The position numbers and the translations under genes are program-made. From Fuerstiella sp. (GTDB lineage Bacteria; Planctomycetota; Planctomycetia; Planctomycetales; Planctomycetaceae), in the NCBI GenBank assembly GCA_029247265.1, contig JAQWLN010000003.1:1-58524 (forward strand): 58,524 nucleotides of DNA, in the 5' to 3' direction. Positions 8,663 through 18,306 of this stretch are shown here, piece after piece (positions within the stretch are counted from its first letter, which is position 1; the number at the start of each line of letters is the position of its first letter). The notes under the pieces are model-generated. The model worked only from the letters and a program-made list of their open reading frames with translations. It was not told the origin of the DNA and ran no database searches.

Positions 8663-9463
8663 CTATGCCGTTGTGACTTCGTTCAGCTCGCTGTCTCTTT
8701 TCTGAATCAGATCAAAGAATAATTCTTCGACGTCGGGTTGATCATGCCGGTCCGCCAGTTCAGGCAGAGTTCCTTCATCAACAATTCGTCCACGATGAAT
8801 GACAGCAATCCGGTCGCATAGTTTCTCGACTTCCCTCATGATATGTGTCGAAAAAATGATGCACTTGCCCTGCTCTTTCAGGGCCTCGACTGTCTGCAGA
8901 ACGTTTCTTGCCACCAGCACATCAAGTCCTGACGTCGGTTCGTCAAATATGATCACGGGCGGATCGTGTACAATCGTGCGGGCGATCGACACTTTTTGTT
9001 TCATTCCGGTCGACATCTTGGATCCCAGGCGATCACGTATTTCGTTCATCTGCAAAATATCGAAGAGTTCTTCGATACGCATTTGCAGTTTTTCTTCAGG
9101 AATGCCGTACAGGCGGCCAAAGTACTCCACCATTTCCCGAGCGGTCATGCGATCGTAGATACCCGTGTTACAGGACATGAAGCCGATATTGCGACGCACG
9201 GCTTCGGCATCGTGCATGACATTGATGCCGGCCACTTCAGCAAAGCCGCGAGTGGGACGCAGAACGGTGCTCAGAATCCGCAGGCACGTCGTCTTGCCGG
9301 CACCATTGGGCCCCAGCAGGCCGTAGATTTCTCCCGGGCGGACCTCAAACGACACGTCGTCCAGCGCGCGGAAGACTCCGTTGAAGTCATCGAACTCCTT
9401 GGTCAGTCCGTGAACCCGAATCATGTCGCTGTCTTCACCGAAGGGAGGCGTGTTGGGCGGCAT
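8663..9463 (-). CDS. ABC transporter ATP-binding protein, NatA-like
   Basis: This 266-residue ATPase has Walker A 'GPNGAGKT', Q-loop region '[14 protein letters not shown]', signature '[13 protein letters not shown]', Walker B '[13 protein letters not shown]' and H-loop 'FSTHIM'. The signature STGMKQK in place of LSGGQ is usual for NatA-like proteins. The start is uncertain between ATG 9463 and ATG 9424 ([11 protein letters not shown]), and neither has a strong ribosome site. It precedes the permease-protease gene on the same strand and should form the ATPase dimer of that exporter on the cytoplasmic face of the inner membrane. Confidence 0.92.
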   Translation of the reverse strand: MPPNTPPFGEDSDMIRVHGLTKEFDDFNGVFRALDDVSFEVRPGEIYGLLGPNGAGKTTCLRILSTVLRPTRGFAEVAGINVMHDAEAVRRNIGFMSCNTGIYDRMTAREMVEYFGRLYGIPEEKLQMRIEELFDILQMNEIRDRLGSKMSTGMKQKVSIARTIVHDPPVIIFDEPTSGLDVLVARNVLQTVEALKEQGKCIIFSTHIMREVEKLCDRIAVIHRGRIVDEGTLPELADRHDQPDVEELFFDLIQKRDSELNEVTTA

Positions 9464-9800
9464 CCGCTACATTTTCCACAGCTTGGCTGCACGAGTCGAG
9501 TCATCGTGATTCGACTGCATCGAATACACGTTGGGAAACTCGAAAATGCGTTTCAAGCTGCGTTGAATGGCGATTACTGGTCAACTGAGTTCGTTGCCGT
9601 CATGACCTCACGCTACCACACCCAGTGCTGGCGGGCGGGGATTCGATTGATCCACAGGCAGGTTTGCGGGCTTTTCAACGCCACACATTCCGATTTGCGC
9701 GCCTATCGGGAGCGACCCACAATATACGGGCCCGGAACTTGCCGGCGTCAACTCGAAATAACCGTCCAGAAGGCGTCGACGGAATATTGGCCGCGTTGGA
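9464..9800. other. Intergenic region, nothing recognised
   Basis: About 335 bases between the NatA-like gene and the end of mqnC. It should contain the exporter promoter near 9470-9600. The open frames on the plus strand are out of line with any known protein. No terminator or clear palindrome was seen. Confidence 0.5.
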
Positions 9801-10937
9801 CTAAGACTGCAGAATCGGCAGAACCCGAGCAGACGGTTCCTGGGGGAATTCATCGGCTTCATCGATGTAATCGTAAAAAACATTCCGCTGCCTCGGAATG
9901 TAGCCGGCGTTGCGAATGCAGCGGCGGATCGTTTCCACTGACAGGTGGTGTACGGTCCCGGCCTGGGAAACAACGTTTTCTTCAATCATCAGGCTGCCCA
10001 TGTCATTGGCGCCAAACGTCAGGGCCATTTGCCCCACCTTCTCACCCTGCGTCACCCACGACGACTGGATGTTAGGGACGTTATCCAGGTACAGGCGACT
10101 GACGGCCTGAGTCTTCAGATATTCGAAGGCACCGGCTGGCGGGATGTTGGCCATGTCGGTGTTATCCGGCTGAAATGTCCAGCTGATGAACGCGGTGAAG
10201 CCGCCTGTCTCATCCTGCAGTTCACGAACACGTTCCAGGTGCTCGATGCGTTCCGCCAGCGTTTCCACATGGCCAAACATCATGGTTGCCGTCGATCGCC
10301 CTCCAAGTTCATGCCAGACTCGCATTACGTTCAGCCAGTCATCCGACAAAACCTTGCCGCGAGTGATTTCTCTGCGGACGCGGTCGACGAGGATTTCGCC
10401 GCCGCCACCAGGCAGGCTGCCAAGTCCGGCGGCCTGCAGACGCTGCAGAACCGTGCGTAGCGGTTGTCTGGCGATCTTAGTGAAGTGGTGAATCTCAGGC
10501 GGGCTGAAGCCGTGAACATTAACCTGGGGAAAACGGGTTTTGACGGCACGAAGCATGTCTTCGTACCACTCCATCGGCAGCTTGGGATGCAGTCCGCCCT
10601 GCAGCAGGATCTGATCTCCACCCAGCTCTACCGTTTGCTCGATCTTTTCGAGCAGAGTTTCGATCGGCAGCACGTACACGTCGGGATGTGCTGGCGGGCG
10701 ATAGAACGCGCAAAAATCACAGACGGCTGTGCACGCATTTGTGTAGTTGACGTTACGATCGATGTTGTAGGTGCGGAATGGTTCCGGGTGCAGACGCCGC
10801 GCGACCGCATCTGCAGCCGCACCTATGGAAGGCAGATCGTGAGACTCAAGCAGTGCGACGCCTTCTTCCCGCGTCAGCCGTTCACCTGCGACAGCTTTGT
10901 CAAGCAGTGACGAAATCGGAGAAGACAATATTGGCAT
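9801..10937 (-). CDS. mqnC: Cyclic dehypoxanthinyl futalosine synthase (radical SAM)
   Basis: A 378-residue radical SAM enzyme with C69, C73 and C76 in 'CTAVCDFC' for the 4Fe-4S cluster. 'GGDQILLQGGLHPKLPMEWY' and 'GSLPGGGGEILVDRVRR' are MqnC-type signatures. MqnC closes the ring of dehypoxanthine futalosine in the futalosine route to menaquinone. The ATG at 10937 lies inside the end of mqnA, a 38-base overlap, so the two are translated from one message. A MqnE assignment is less likely because of the SLPGGGGEILVD sequence and the mqnA linkage. Other pathway genes are not in the window. Confidence 0.92.
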   Translation of the reverse strand: MPILSSPISSLLDKAVAGERLTREEGVALLESHDLPSIGAAADAVARRLHPEPFRTYNIDRNVNYTNACTAVCDFCAFYRPPAHPDVYVLPIETLLEKIEQTVELGGDQILLQGGLHPKLPMEWYEDMLRAVKTRFPQVNVHGFSPPEIHHFTKIARQPLRTVLQRLQAAGLGSLPGGGGEILVDRVRREITRGKVLSDDWLNVMRVWHELGGRSTATMMFGHVETLAERIEHLERVRELQDETGGFTAFISWTFQPDNTDMANIPPAGAFEYLKTQAVSRLYLDNVPNIQSSWVTQGEKVGQMALTFGANDMGSLMIEENVVSQAGTVHHLSVETIRRCIRNAGYIPRQRNVFYDYIDEADEFPQEPSARVLPILQS

Positions 10938-11748
10938 TCTGATTTACCAGGTTGTGTTGAGAAGCAAGTTCGTGAAACAACTGCAGGCCACTTCTTTCTG
11001 CAGACGTCATGCGGTAGTGCAGGTTTTCAGTCAGGTAGGTCAGTGCCACGGCAGGACTGATATTCAGCTTAGGAGCTTCCGCAGCGGCGATGGATGCAAT
11101 CGCTGCCAGACCACGGTCACGCGATTCATTCAATGCACTGGCGACACCGGTCGTGTTCGCATCGCGGTGAGCAACCCACATGGCAAAGACAAATGGCAGC
11201 CCCGTCCATTCGTACCACATCTGTCCTAAGTCCATAATCTCGACGAAAGGTTCTTCCGGCGGATGCATGGCTCGATCACCAATCAGCAGGACGGCATCCG
11301 CATTGCTCTCGCTTGTCATGGAATCCATTGACAACGGTTCAGAATCGGGAAAAGCTCCGTACCTTTCGGCCAGAATAATTCGCGACATAGTGGCACTGGT
11401 GCGAGAACCTTCGTCCATCGCAATTCGTTTCACGTTTCCAGGATGAACTCGACAGTACAACTTCACGCTCATCACTTCGCCGCGGGCCGCCACACACGCA
11501 TCGGAGATGATTTCATAGCCGGGGCGCCGAAAGTACTCGATGGACGGAATCAACGCGACATCCAGTGTCCCTTCGGCAAGGGCGTCCGCGAGACGGCTGG
11601 GATAGTCAAGTTCAATGGACGATGTAGGCAGAAGCTGCTCGAGGTCCTCGATCAGCGGGCGCGAATTCAGGTAGCTGACAGCGCCAAGCCGCACCGTCGC
11701 CGGAGCGATATCGTCACTCAAGTGTTCAATTTGTGTTTGCTTCAACAT
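10900..11748 (-). CDS. mqnA: Chorismate dehydratase MqnA (futalosine pathway)
   Basis: The protein of about 282 residues from ATG 11748 is a periplasmic-binding-protein-like enzyme without a signal peptide. It has 'RLGAVSYLNSRPLIEDLE' near the start, 'DVALIPSIEYFRR', 'MDEGSRTSATMSRII' and 'DAVLLIGDRAM', all in MqnA order. It converts chorismate to 3-enolpyruvyl benzoate, the first step of the futalosine route. ATG 11748 is preferred over an upstream start at 11811 because GGAG lies six bases before it and the family begins there. It is the first gene of mqnA-mqnC. Confidence 0.92.
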   Translation of the reverse strand: MLKQTQIEHLSDDIAPATVRLGAVSYLNSRPLIEDLEQLLPTSSIELDYPSRLADALAEGTLDVALIPSIEYFRRPGYEIISDACVAARGEVMSVKLYCRVHPGNVKRIAMDEGSRTSATMSRIILAERYGAFPDSEPLSMDSMTSESNADAVLLIGDRAMHPPEEPFVEIMDLGQMWYEWTGLPFVFAMWVAHRDANTTGVASALNESRDRGLAAIASIAAAEAPKLNISPAVALTYLTENLHYRMTSAERSGLQLFHELASQHNLVNQNANIVFSDFVTA

Positions 11749-12188
11749 AATCGTCTCCGGTAATTGGCCGAACCAACCGGATGTCCCTGATACCAAGCGT
11801 CGTTGCCACAAACTTCCAGATTGCGGTAGCTGTGCTAATCCGCTCAGTATAAACAGACGCCGAGTGGACTCAACCGGCGACTGCCCGGAAGTGAAAACCT
11901 TATATTCTATGATGGTGAGGTTCTGTCAGCGTGATATGATCCGGAGCCGCGTTGCCCAGTTAACAATGAGACTGTGAATTTGGCCTTTCTGTAATTCACG
12001 ACAGTCATGAGCCTGCAGAAATTGCAACGTTTTTCCGGATGAAGTGCTGCGAACGGAGCCAGAAGCGGCCAGTGTTGACATTGAAAGCACGATGTGACGG
12101 AGGTGTCATGCCGGCTTGCCCGGTTATTCTTGGTAAACTCCGACGCGTGTCCGACCGTATGTCGTAAATCATTTACTCTTAATTGCTT
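11749..12188. other. Intergenic region between divergent mqnA and hom
   Basis: About 440 bases carrying both promoters. A TTGACA occurs near 12074, but no good -10 follows at standard spacing. A 13-base palindrome, GTAAAT-C-ATTTAC, lies at 12164-12176, twelve bases before the hom start, and is listed separately. No gene was recognised. Confidence 0.5.
12164..12176. promoter_or_regulatory. Short palindrome just upstream of hom
   Basis: GTAAAT and ATTTAC flank a single C, giving a perfect inverted repeat with one central base, twelve bases before the ATG of homoserine dehydrogenase. Its position would let a bound protein block initiation. It may also be chance, given its short length. Confidence 0.3.
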
Positions 12189-13502
12189 ATGACAAATCGT
12201 GAAGAATTAAACATTGCTTTGATCGGGTTCGGAACCGTTGGCTCCGGCGTCGCTCGGATTCTGAGTACGCAGGCTGAAAATATTGCCGTTCGCGCTGGCC
12301 GTCCGGTCAGACTACGGCGGGTCGTGGTGCGCGACTTGTGCAAGTCGCGTGAGCATCTGCCTGCCGATGTCACTGTTTCCACTGATTTACAGGACGTGAT
12401 CTCCGATCCGGAGATCCAACTGGCGGTCCAGTTGATCGGAGGCACAGACCCTGCTTTCGATTATATGACAAGGTTGCTGGCGGCAGGCAAAGACGTCGTG
12501 ACAGCGAACAAGGCGTTGCTGTACCTGCATGGTGAGACCCTGTTTCGGCAGGCGTCTGATCAGCAGCGGACGATCGGATTCGAAGCAGCTGTCGCCGGTG
12601 GCATTCCGATCGTTTCGGCGGTCACACAGGCTCTGACCGGAAATCAGATTCTTTCGCTGGAAGCAATTCTGAACGGCACCAGCAACTTCATCCTGACCCA
12701 TATGCTGGACGACGACAAGACTTATGACGACGTTCTGAAAGAAGCCCAGTCGCTCGGCTATGCTGAAGCCGATCCGGCAATGGACGTCGACGGAACAGAC
12801 GCAGCACAAAAACTTTCGATTTTGACACAATTGGCATTTTCAACCAGAGTGCCTCTGGAATCATTCGTCAAGCAGGGCATCGATGGCCTCGAACTCCTCG
12901 ATCTTCAGGTCGCGTCCGATCTGGGCTACAAGATTAAATTGCTGGCAACATCACGTCTGAATGACGACCAGCTTGAAATGTCAGTACAGCCAACGTTGAT
13001 TCGCGCAGACCGAGAAATTGCGAAAACAGATGGGGCTGACAATATCGTGGCTGTCCGAGGTGATGCTGTGGGAATGACAAGATTCTCCGGAGCTGGAGCA
13101 GGTCAGTTACCGACAGCGTCTGCGGTCGTGGCCGACATTATCGACTACGCCACTGGAAGAACGGCAGTGACGTTTGAGTCCGTGCTTCGGACACTGGCAC
13201 AACCGGACCGAACCGTACAGCCACCTGGTGAACTCAGTCGACGCTGCTATCTGCGTTTTACGGTGGACGACAGACCACATGTGCTGGCAGACGTCGCGGA
13301 TGTGCTTGGCAGGAACGGCATCAGTATTTCGTCTGTTCACCAGGAGGAAACATCGGATGACAGCGCAGCTCGGAACGGTTCGGCACGCTTGGTGATTATG
13401 ACTCATCGGACCACCGAAGGAAATCTGCGGGCGGCCGACAAGGAAATTGGTCAACTGTCATCTATTCAGGGGACCAGTATCCGGCTGCCAGTGGCGGACT
13501 AA
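12189..13502 (+). CDS. hom: Homoserine dehydrogenase with C-terminal ACT domain
   Basis: About 437 residues from ATG 12189; a TTG six bases earlier is possible. The NAD(P)-binding motif 'IALIGFGTVGSG' is at residues 9-20. 'VVTANKALL' and 'IGFEAAVAGGIPIV' are catalytic-region motifs of the family, as are 'LEAILNGTSNFILT' and 'AEADPAMDVDGTDAAQKL'. The last 90 residues form an ACT domain ('DDRPHVLADVADVLGRNGIS'), which in this family gives feedback regulation, usually by threonine. The enzyme makes homoserine for threonine and methionine in the cytosol. No other threonine genes adjoin it. Confidence 0.95.
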   Translation: MTNREELNIALIGFGTVGSGVARILSTQAENIAVRAGRPVRLRRVVVRDLCKSREHLPADVTVSTDLQDVISDPEIQLAVQLIGGTDPAFDYMTRLLAAGKDVVTANKALLYLHGETLFRQASDQQRTIGFEAAVAGGIPIVSAVTQALTGNQILSLEAILNGTSNFILTHMLDDDKTYDDVLKEAQSLGYAEADPAMDVDGTDAAQKLSILTQLAFSTRVPLESFVKQGIDGLELLDLQVASDLGYKIKLLATSRLNDDQLEMSVQPTLIRADREIAKTDGADNIVAVRGDAVGMTRFSGAGAGQLPTASAVVADIIDYATGRTAVTFESVLRTLAQPDRTVQPPGELSRRCYLRFTVDDRPHVLADVADVLGRNGISISSVHQEETSDDSAARNGSARLVIMTHRTTEGNLRAADKEIGQLSSIQGTSIRLPVAD

Positions 13503-13679
13503 CCAGGTTTTGAGGCCACAAACGGAATCCGGAACGTGAGTTCAGGGGCCGTTGAAGTTTAACAGCAATCCTTATCCTTATCCTTAATCTCCAGGATCGA
13601 ACATCGAAGAGGCTCCAGTCAGGTCGCGACTGTCGTCAAGTGTTCGGGCGGTTAACGACCATAATAGAAACTGTGTCTG

Positions 13680-14051
13680 ATGGCGAAGTGTGATCAGGGA
13701 TACCTGTGTGAGCTTTGCGGTGAAGAAGTGACGTCAATCGGCGACAGCGACCTGTACCTCAGATACGTCACCGGCCAGATTGACTCGCGTGAACTTCTGG
13801 CCAGTGCGGAGCGTCATATTCGGTGTAATGCTGTGGTGGCTCAATTCATCGTCGACCGAGACTTCGAAACGGTGGGCGTTGAAGGACCGTTCAGTAAAAG
13901 TGCCATGGATGCGTCCTTCGTAACGAAGCAGGAAACTCTAATAACGCGAGGCTGGCAGCGACTTCAGGAATTGGTGGAAGTTGCTGACACCCTTCCCGTA
14001 TCGGCTTATCCACTTTCTGAATTTCGCGCGCAGAACTTCGGCGACGGCTGA
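13680..14051 (+). CDS. Small conserved Cys-containing protein of unknown function
   Basis: A 123-residue soluble protein starting MAKCDQGYLCELCGEEV. The N-terminal cysteines C4, C10 and C13 plus a later Cys in 'ERHIRCNAVVAQFIVD' could bind zinc. 'DSDLYLRYVTGQID' and 'TRGWQRLQEL' look family-specific, and I believe the family occurs in other planctomycetes, but no function is known to me. It has no membrane segment or signal peptide. The preceding 170 bases hold a small (CCTTAT)-type run at 13570-13587. It stands alone between hom and the convergent sigma-54 activator. Confidence 0.72.
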   Translation: MAKCDQGYLCELCGEEVTSIGDSDLYLRYVTGQIDSRELLASAERHIRCNAVVAQFIVDRDFETVGVEGPFSKSAMDASFVTKQETLITRGWQRLQELVEVADTLPVSAYPLSEFRAQNFGDG

Positions 14052-14400
14052 TGACGTATTTGCCGATCGGGCTTCCTGCTGATCTGTCGAGAGACGCACG
14101 GCAGAGAGCGGGCCAGCAGCTCTGCCGCGTGGGCCACAAACACGCTCGAAAGTGCTGGGCCGCTGAAATCGCAGGACAGTCCACATTTTTGGCCAGCTGT
14201 TTTCCGGGGCATCTTTGATAAATTGCAGGGCCCGGGATGGATCCGGGCATTCAGATCCAGCCGTCGTCGCAGGCAGCGCGTATTGATGAACTTCGATGAG
14301 TTTGCCGGCGTACGAAGTCAGGGAGAGAATTCGTCGCGATTGTTTTTTCGGCTGAGCCGGCTGTGCGACTCAAAGCTGCAAACATCGGTCACGAATCTGA
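14052..14400. other. Convergent intergenic region with one hairpin
   Basis: About 350 bases between the ends of two convergent genes. A perfect 6-base stem, GCCCGG and CCGGGC with a 7-base loop, lies at 14230-14248. It has no following T run, so a terminator role is weak. No coding signal was recognised. Confidence 0.45.
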
Positions 14401-15966
14401 TCAGCTCTTGGGCATCATGTCGTACTTCTTCATCTTGTTGTACAACGTTACTCGGCTGATGCCGAGTTGCTTGGCAGTCTTCGTACGGCTGAAGCTGTTG
14501 TTCAGCAGGGCCTGTTCGATGATGTCTTTTTCCGTCAGTTCAATTCTGTTGCCGAGAGAGGCTCCTCGTTTGCCGCCAAAGAATGACGCGACGGACGCAT
14601 CGTTTCCCGGTCCAGCCGCACCTTCAACAATGTTTGGCGGCAACGTGTCCACCGTCAGTTTGCCGCCGCTACTGCAGATTACGGCACTTCGAATGGCATT
14701 TCCCATTTCGCGGACGTTGCCAGGCCATGGGTACCTGACAAGGCAGTTAATGAACTGGTCACAGATTTCGACGACATCGATCCCATGCTTTTGAGCATGA
14801 AGATGCACGAAATAGCGAGCCAGCGGTTCAATATCCGGCAGCCTCTTTCTGAGTGGCGGAATTTTGAAGCTCAGCGTATTCAGCCGATAATACAGGTCTG
14901 GCCGAAAGCGCCCCTGTTCCACAAGTGGCTGCAATTCGAGATTGCTGGCAGCAATAATACGGGCTTCAACTTTCAGCGTTTCGTTGGAACCGACAGGTTC
15001 AAAGAGACCTTTTTCGATGACCCGCAGCAGCTTGACCTGCTGCTCTGGCGTCAGCACATCTATTTCGTCCAGCAAGATCGTGCCTCGACCGGCTGCCAGA
15101 AACTTTCCGTCTTTACCTGCGTGAGCACTTGTGAATGCTCCTTTGACGTGGCCAAAAAGTTCGCTCTCGATCAGATCGCCGGGCAGAGCACCACATGGGA
15201 CAGTCAGTAGCGGTTCCTCTCGCCGTTGTGAACTTTCGTGAATCAGCTTTGCGAGGTGCGTTTTGCCGACGCCGGTCTCGCCAATCAACAGCATCGTGAC
15301 ATCGTGTTTGGCGGCGACGTCCAGTCGCTCGAGCATTTGTCTCAGGCCCGGCGTGCGAGTGCGGTATCGATCTGCAATGTTCGACTGGCTGCTGACGGAA
15401 GAGTCGCCGTTCATCGGGATGTCTGCAATTCGATTATGAGTCGAAGACCCTGTTGACACATTGGTACGTTCGGTCATGCCGATCGGACTTTGAACAGAGG
15501 CCGGACTGAAAATTGCTCCTGCGTCACGTTCCGTCAGCATGTCGACGGCGGAATTTTCATCGTGTACGGCGACGGTGATGTTTCGTCCCTCGCCCGGCAG
15601 CAACTCTTCGGTTGCCAGAACGACTTGAGACAGGTCTCCCGTGGCGGCATCAACCGATGCATGGACAACCCGGTCTGCGATCTCTGACGGAATGTGCGAC
15701 TGATGCAGTTCACTGATATTCGTAACAACCACCAGAAACGTGGTTTGCGAATTGTGAGCCATCGCCCACGAACGATCGAACAGCTGAGGAACACCCTGAC
15801 GCAGGTCAATCAGCACGACACTCGGACAGTGCAGTTGCACCATCTGCGCCGCTTCAGTCAGTGAATAACATTCCAAAAGACGACACTTGCCGGCCAGTTG
15901 AGCGCCCACATTCCGAAGAAAGCCAGGCGGTCCGCTGCACATAACCAGAAACTCAGATGACTCCAT
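14401..15966 (-). CDS. Sigma-54-dependent transcriptional activator (NtrC-like) with degenerate receiver-like N-terminus
   Basis: About 521 residues from ATG 15966, which has GAGG six bases upstream; a TTG at 16023 would add 19 residues but lacks a ribosome site. The N-terminal 120 residues resemble a receiver fold, with an Asp near residue 54 in 'VVLIDLRQG', but the acidic pair and Thr/Lys landmarks are not obvious. The AAA+ domain has Walker A 'GETGVGKT' near 229, the sigma-54 loop 'GAFTSA' near 276 and Walker B 'GTILLDEID' near 297. A Fis-type helix-turn-helix, 'TKTAKQLGISRVTLYNKMKK', ends the protein. No sensor kinase is adjacent. The target genes are unknown. Confidence 0.9.
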   Translation of the reverse strand: MESSEFLVMCSGPPGFLRNVGAQLAGKCRLLECYSLTEAAQMVQLHCPSVVLIDLRQGVPQLFDRSWAMAHNSQTTFLVVVTNISELHQSHIPSEIADRVVHASVDAATGDLSQVVLATEELLPGEGRNITVAVHDENSAVDMLTERDAGAIFSPASVQSPIGMTERTNVSTGSSTHNRIADIPMNGDSSVSSQSNIADRYRTRTPGLRQMLERLDVAAKHDVTMLLIGETGVGKTHLAKLIHESSQRREEPLLTVPCGALPGDLIESELFGHVKGAFTSAHAGKDGKFLAAGRGTILLDEIDVLTPEQQVKLLRVIEKGLFEPVGSNETLKVEARIIAASNLELQPLVEQGRFRPDLYYRLNTLSFKIPPLRKRLPDIEPLARYFVHLHAQKHGIDVVEICDQFINCLVRYPWPGNVREMGNAIRSAVICSSGGKLTVDTLPPNIVEGAAGPGNDASVASFFGGKRGASLGNRIELTEKDIIEQALLNNSFSRTKTAKQLGISRVTLYNKMKKYDMMPKS

Positions 15967-16708
15967 GAGAAACCTCACATGCTCAGGTGCTCGCGGTGTC
16001 GATATGACGACTACAGGAAGCAAATGTCAATTCGTGTAAGGACTCTTGTTTACAAACGAAGTGCCAATCGTACGATTTTCTGTTCAACCAGCGAAACTAA
16101 TGGTCCAGCCGCAGAAACGAGAGATCATATCGGTGCTCAACAGCATCAAGTGATGCCTCTAGGCAACAACAGCCACGCGGCGAAGTGACTGGAGGATAAG
16201 CAGTGGCTTTCCAGACAGATCGGGCGAATTGCGTTTCTTCGTCCGCAGGACACGTGGTCATTTTGATCCGTGACTGATACTCTAAACGTTTCTTCCACTT
16301 GCTCGAACAGGGCCGTACGCTTCCACTTCCGTCCACATGGCCGGTCCAGGATAAGGCGGAACCGCTTCACCCTCCGAAGAGACGTTTCCCGCATATATGC
16401 GCGCAGAATCTGCCATATGCTGATGCCCCTGAGCCGAACGGTTCCGAGGGTGCAGTCACGAAATGTTGTGAAATCGCGAGGGTGGCCGGTGGTTCGAGCG
16501 AGGGACGAGTGAACCCCCCCGCTTCCTTCGCAAGCTCAGTCCAGCCGCCAGCCCCACACCAAGCCAATACCACAATCCCTCACTGCACCCCGTTTCCACA
16601 GCCATCACATCGTCAGCTGCATGTTTCGACGTGCGACGATAAGATGCTTTTCTCCATATCCTTCTTATGGTGAAGTCGAATTTTCCTCGCAGCTCGGGAA
16701 TCTGTCTT
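15967..16708. other. Long intergenic region, possible dispersed-repeat remnant
   Basis: About 740 bases between two divergent genes. Around 16475-16560 lies a segment with a C7 run that reads on the minus strand as 'LSLRRKRGGSLVPRS', a string I associate with non-genic repeats in planctomycete genomes; this is memory, not a search. The open frames here have no domain matches. No clear promoter was seen. Confidence 0.4.
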
Positions 16709-17611
16709 ATGGTAAATCCTGTCAATCGCCGTACGTTCGTGGCCTCAGGAGCGGCCGGTGCACTGGCTGCGTTGACGTCACCCGCATGGGGTCGCGCAAA
16801 CAAGTCACAGAACAAGTACGAAATCTGCGTGTTTACGAAACCTTTTCAGACGTTGTCGTACGACGAACTGGCAGAGCAGACAGCCGAGCTGGGTTTTGAC
16901 GGGATTGAAGCGCCCATTCGAGACGGTGGACACATCGAACCTGCAGCCGTGCCGGCAGAGCTGCCCAAAATGATGGAGGCACTCCGCAAGCGAAACCTGA
17001 AAATGACGGTGATGACATCCAGCATCAACGACCCTGCAGATCCGCTCACCGAAACCATTCTGCGAACGGCGGCCGGTCTGGGAATTCGTCACTACCGCAT
17101 GAAGTATTTCAAGTACGACGAATCACGCCCCATCCCCGGGCAGATTACGGAATGGAAAAAGAAGCTGATCGATCTTGCGGCAATGAACAGAGAAATCGGG
17201 ATCACGGCGGTGTACCAGAACCATGCTGGTCGCAACTATTTCGGAGCTTCACTCTGGGATCTTCACAGAGGACTAGACGGAATCGACCCGACCCATGTGG
17301 GGGTGGCCTACGACATTCGCCACGCCACTGCCGAAGGCGGCATGAGTTGGCCGGTGACGTTCCAACTGATCAGGCCTCACATTCAGGTCGTCTATGTTAA
17401 GGATTTTGTGTGGCACGAACGAAAACCGGGCAACGTACCACTGGGACAGGGACGCATCGATCCGGCGTTCTTTTCGATGCTGGCAAAGTCCGGATATACC
17501 GGACCAATTTCGCTTCACGAGGAATACCTCGACCACCGAGATGTCTCATTGGTCCCGACTCATTGGAAAGCCATTCGCGAGGACATGCAGACGTTGCAGA
17601 CGTGGCTGTAG
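16709..17611 (+). CDS. Tat-exported sugar phosphate isomerase/epimerase-like TIM-barrel protein
   Basis: About 300 residues from ATG 16709. The N-terminus MVNPVNRRTFVASGAAGALA has a twin-Arg signal (N-RR-T-F-V) and a hydrophobic stretch ending near 'SPAWG'. An upstream ATG at 16667 would push the RR motif to residue 21 and is less likely. The rest is a xylose-isomerase-like (AP endonuclease 2 family) barrel: 'AELGFDGIEAPIRDGGHIEP', 'YQNHAGRNYFG', 'VAYDIRHATAEGG', 'VVYVKDFVWHE' and 'GPISLHEEYLD', with conserved Glu, His and Asp metal ligands. Such proteins are common in planctomycetes near sugar-use genes, but here no partner adjoins. The substrate is unknown. Confidence 0.87.
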   Translation: MVNPVNRRTFVASGAAGALAALTSPAWGRANKSQNKYEICVFTKPFQTLSYDELAEQTAELGFDGIEAPIRDGGHIEPAAVPAELPKMMEALRKRNLKMTVMTSSINDPADPLTETILRTAAGLGIRHYRMKYFKYDESRPIPGQITEWKKKLIDLAAMNREIGITAVYQNHAGRNYFGASLWDLHRGLDGIDPTHVGVAYDIRHATAEGGMSWPVTFQLIRPHIQVVYVKDFVWHERKPGNVPLGQGRIDPAFFSMLAKSGYTGPISLHEEYLDHRDVSLVPTHWKAIREDMQTLQTWL

Positions 17612-18306
17612 AGACTGACCTGATACATAGTGCGACAAGGTCGGACTGTGTCATCCCTGAATTCCTGAAACGCCAGTACAGAACACACTGATGACGGCGT
17701 CCTGCAGTTCGCGGATACTGCACTTCCCGGATTGCAGTCGACAGTTCACCGGGAAGACGTGTTCGTCTGCCGGACACGGAAAAGCGTCAGCACCGGTACA
17801 GCTGTTGCTAACGTTGCGGTCCCGGCAAGTCGGCAAGTTCGGCCTGACCGGCAAATGCTGCCGATTTGCCGCCTGGCTGAATCCCTGATCTCAGGGTGCC
17901 GATGTTGCACGTGGGGACCCGCACCAGCGCTGGCCCTATCCCGTTTTTTGGGGGGCAACAGCCTATTGTGGAACATCATCACAGCCCCTTCCATAATTTC
18001 TTGACTCTGTCATCCGCGACAGTAACTATATATATTCGGCAAAGTCGCGCTATTCGCCGTGTTTTGGAAAATTTCAAAGCGCTGCTGACTTGCTCGAACA
18101 TCTTATGCCTTCAACACTTAGATTATTTCGGCAACCCAACGGCCACACCTCTGTCCCGTACAGGGGCAAACGGGTTGTTGTTTTCTGATTTGCCAAGTTT
18201 AAACAATAACGTATCGTGGAGACTCCGGAGATCGTTTTCCGTGTGCTGAAAGTGCTGCGGTCCAACGTCACGATCACCGACCACGTCAAACCTCGGAAGT
18301 ACCAAA
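17612..18306. other. Long intergenic region with hairpin and possible promoter
   Basis: About 695 bases without a recognisable gene. A perfect 8-base stem, CGGCAAAT and ATTTGCCG with a 7-base loop, lies at 17849-17871. At 18001-18030, TTGACT is followed by a CTGTC-x6-GACAG inverted repeat and an AT-rich TAACTATATATA, a possible promoter for the gene at 18307. The leader would then be about 270 bases long. Confidence 0.4.
18001..18032 (+). promoter_or_regulatory. Possible promoter with embedded inverted repeat
   Basis: TTGACT at 18001-18006 resembles a -35 box. An AT-rich TAACTATATA begins at 18023, giving 16-20 bases of spacing depending on which hexamer is the -10. The spacer contains CTGTC and GACAG as a perfect 5-base inverted repeat, which could be an operator. 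It lies about 275 bases before the coiled-coil protein start. Confidence 0.35.

Noticed and set aside
8966..10075. Long open frame (369 codons) on the plus strand
   Set aside because: It lies opposite the NatA-like and mqnC genes, has no domain content, and both opposing genes are firmly identified.
13570..13587. CCTTAT triple run as a possible CRISPR or telomere-like repeat
   Set aside because: Only three short units with no spacers; simple microsatellite.
16299..16673. Open frame of 124 codons in the 16-kb gap
   Set aside because: No domain, a run of Pro and His, and overlap with a repeat-like segment; no evidence that it is a gene.
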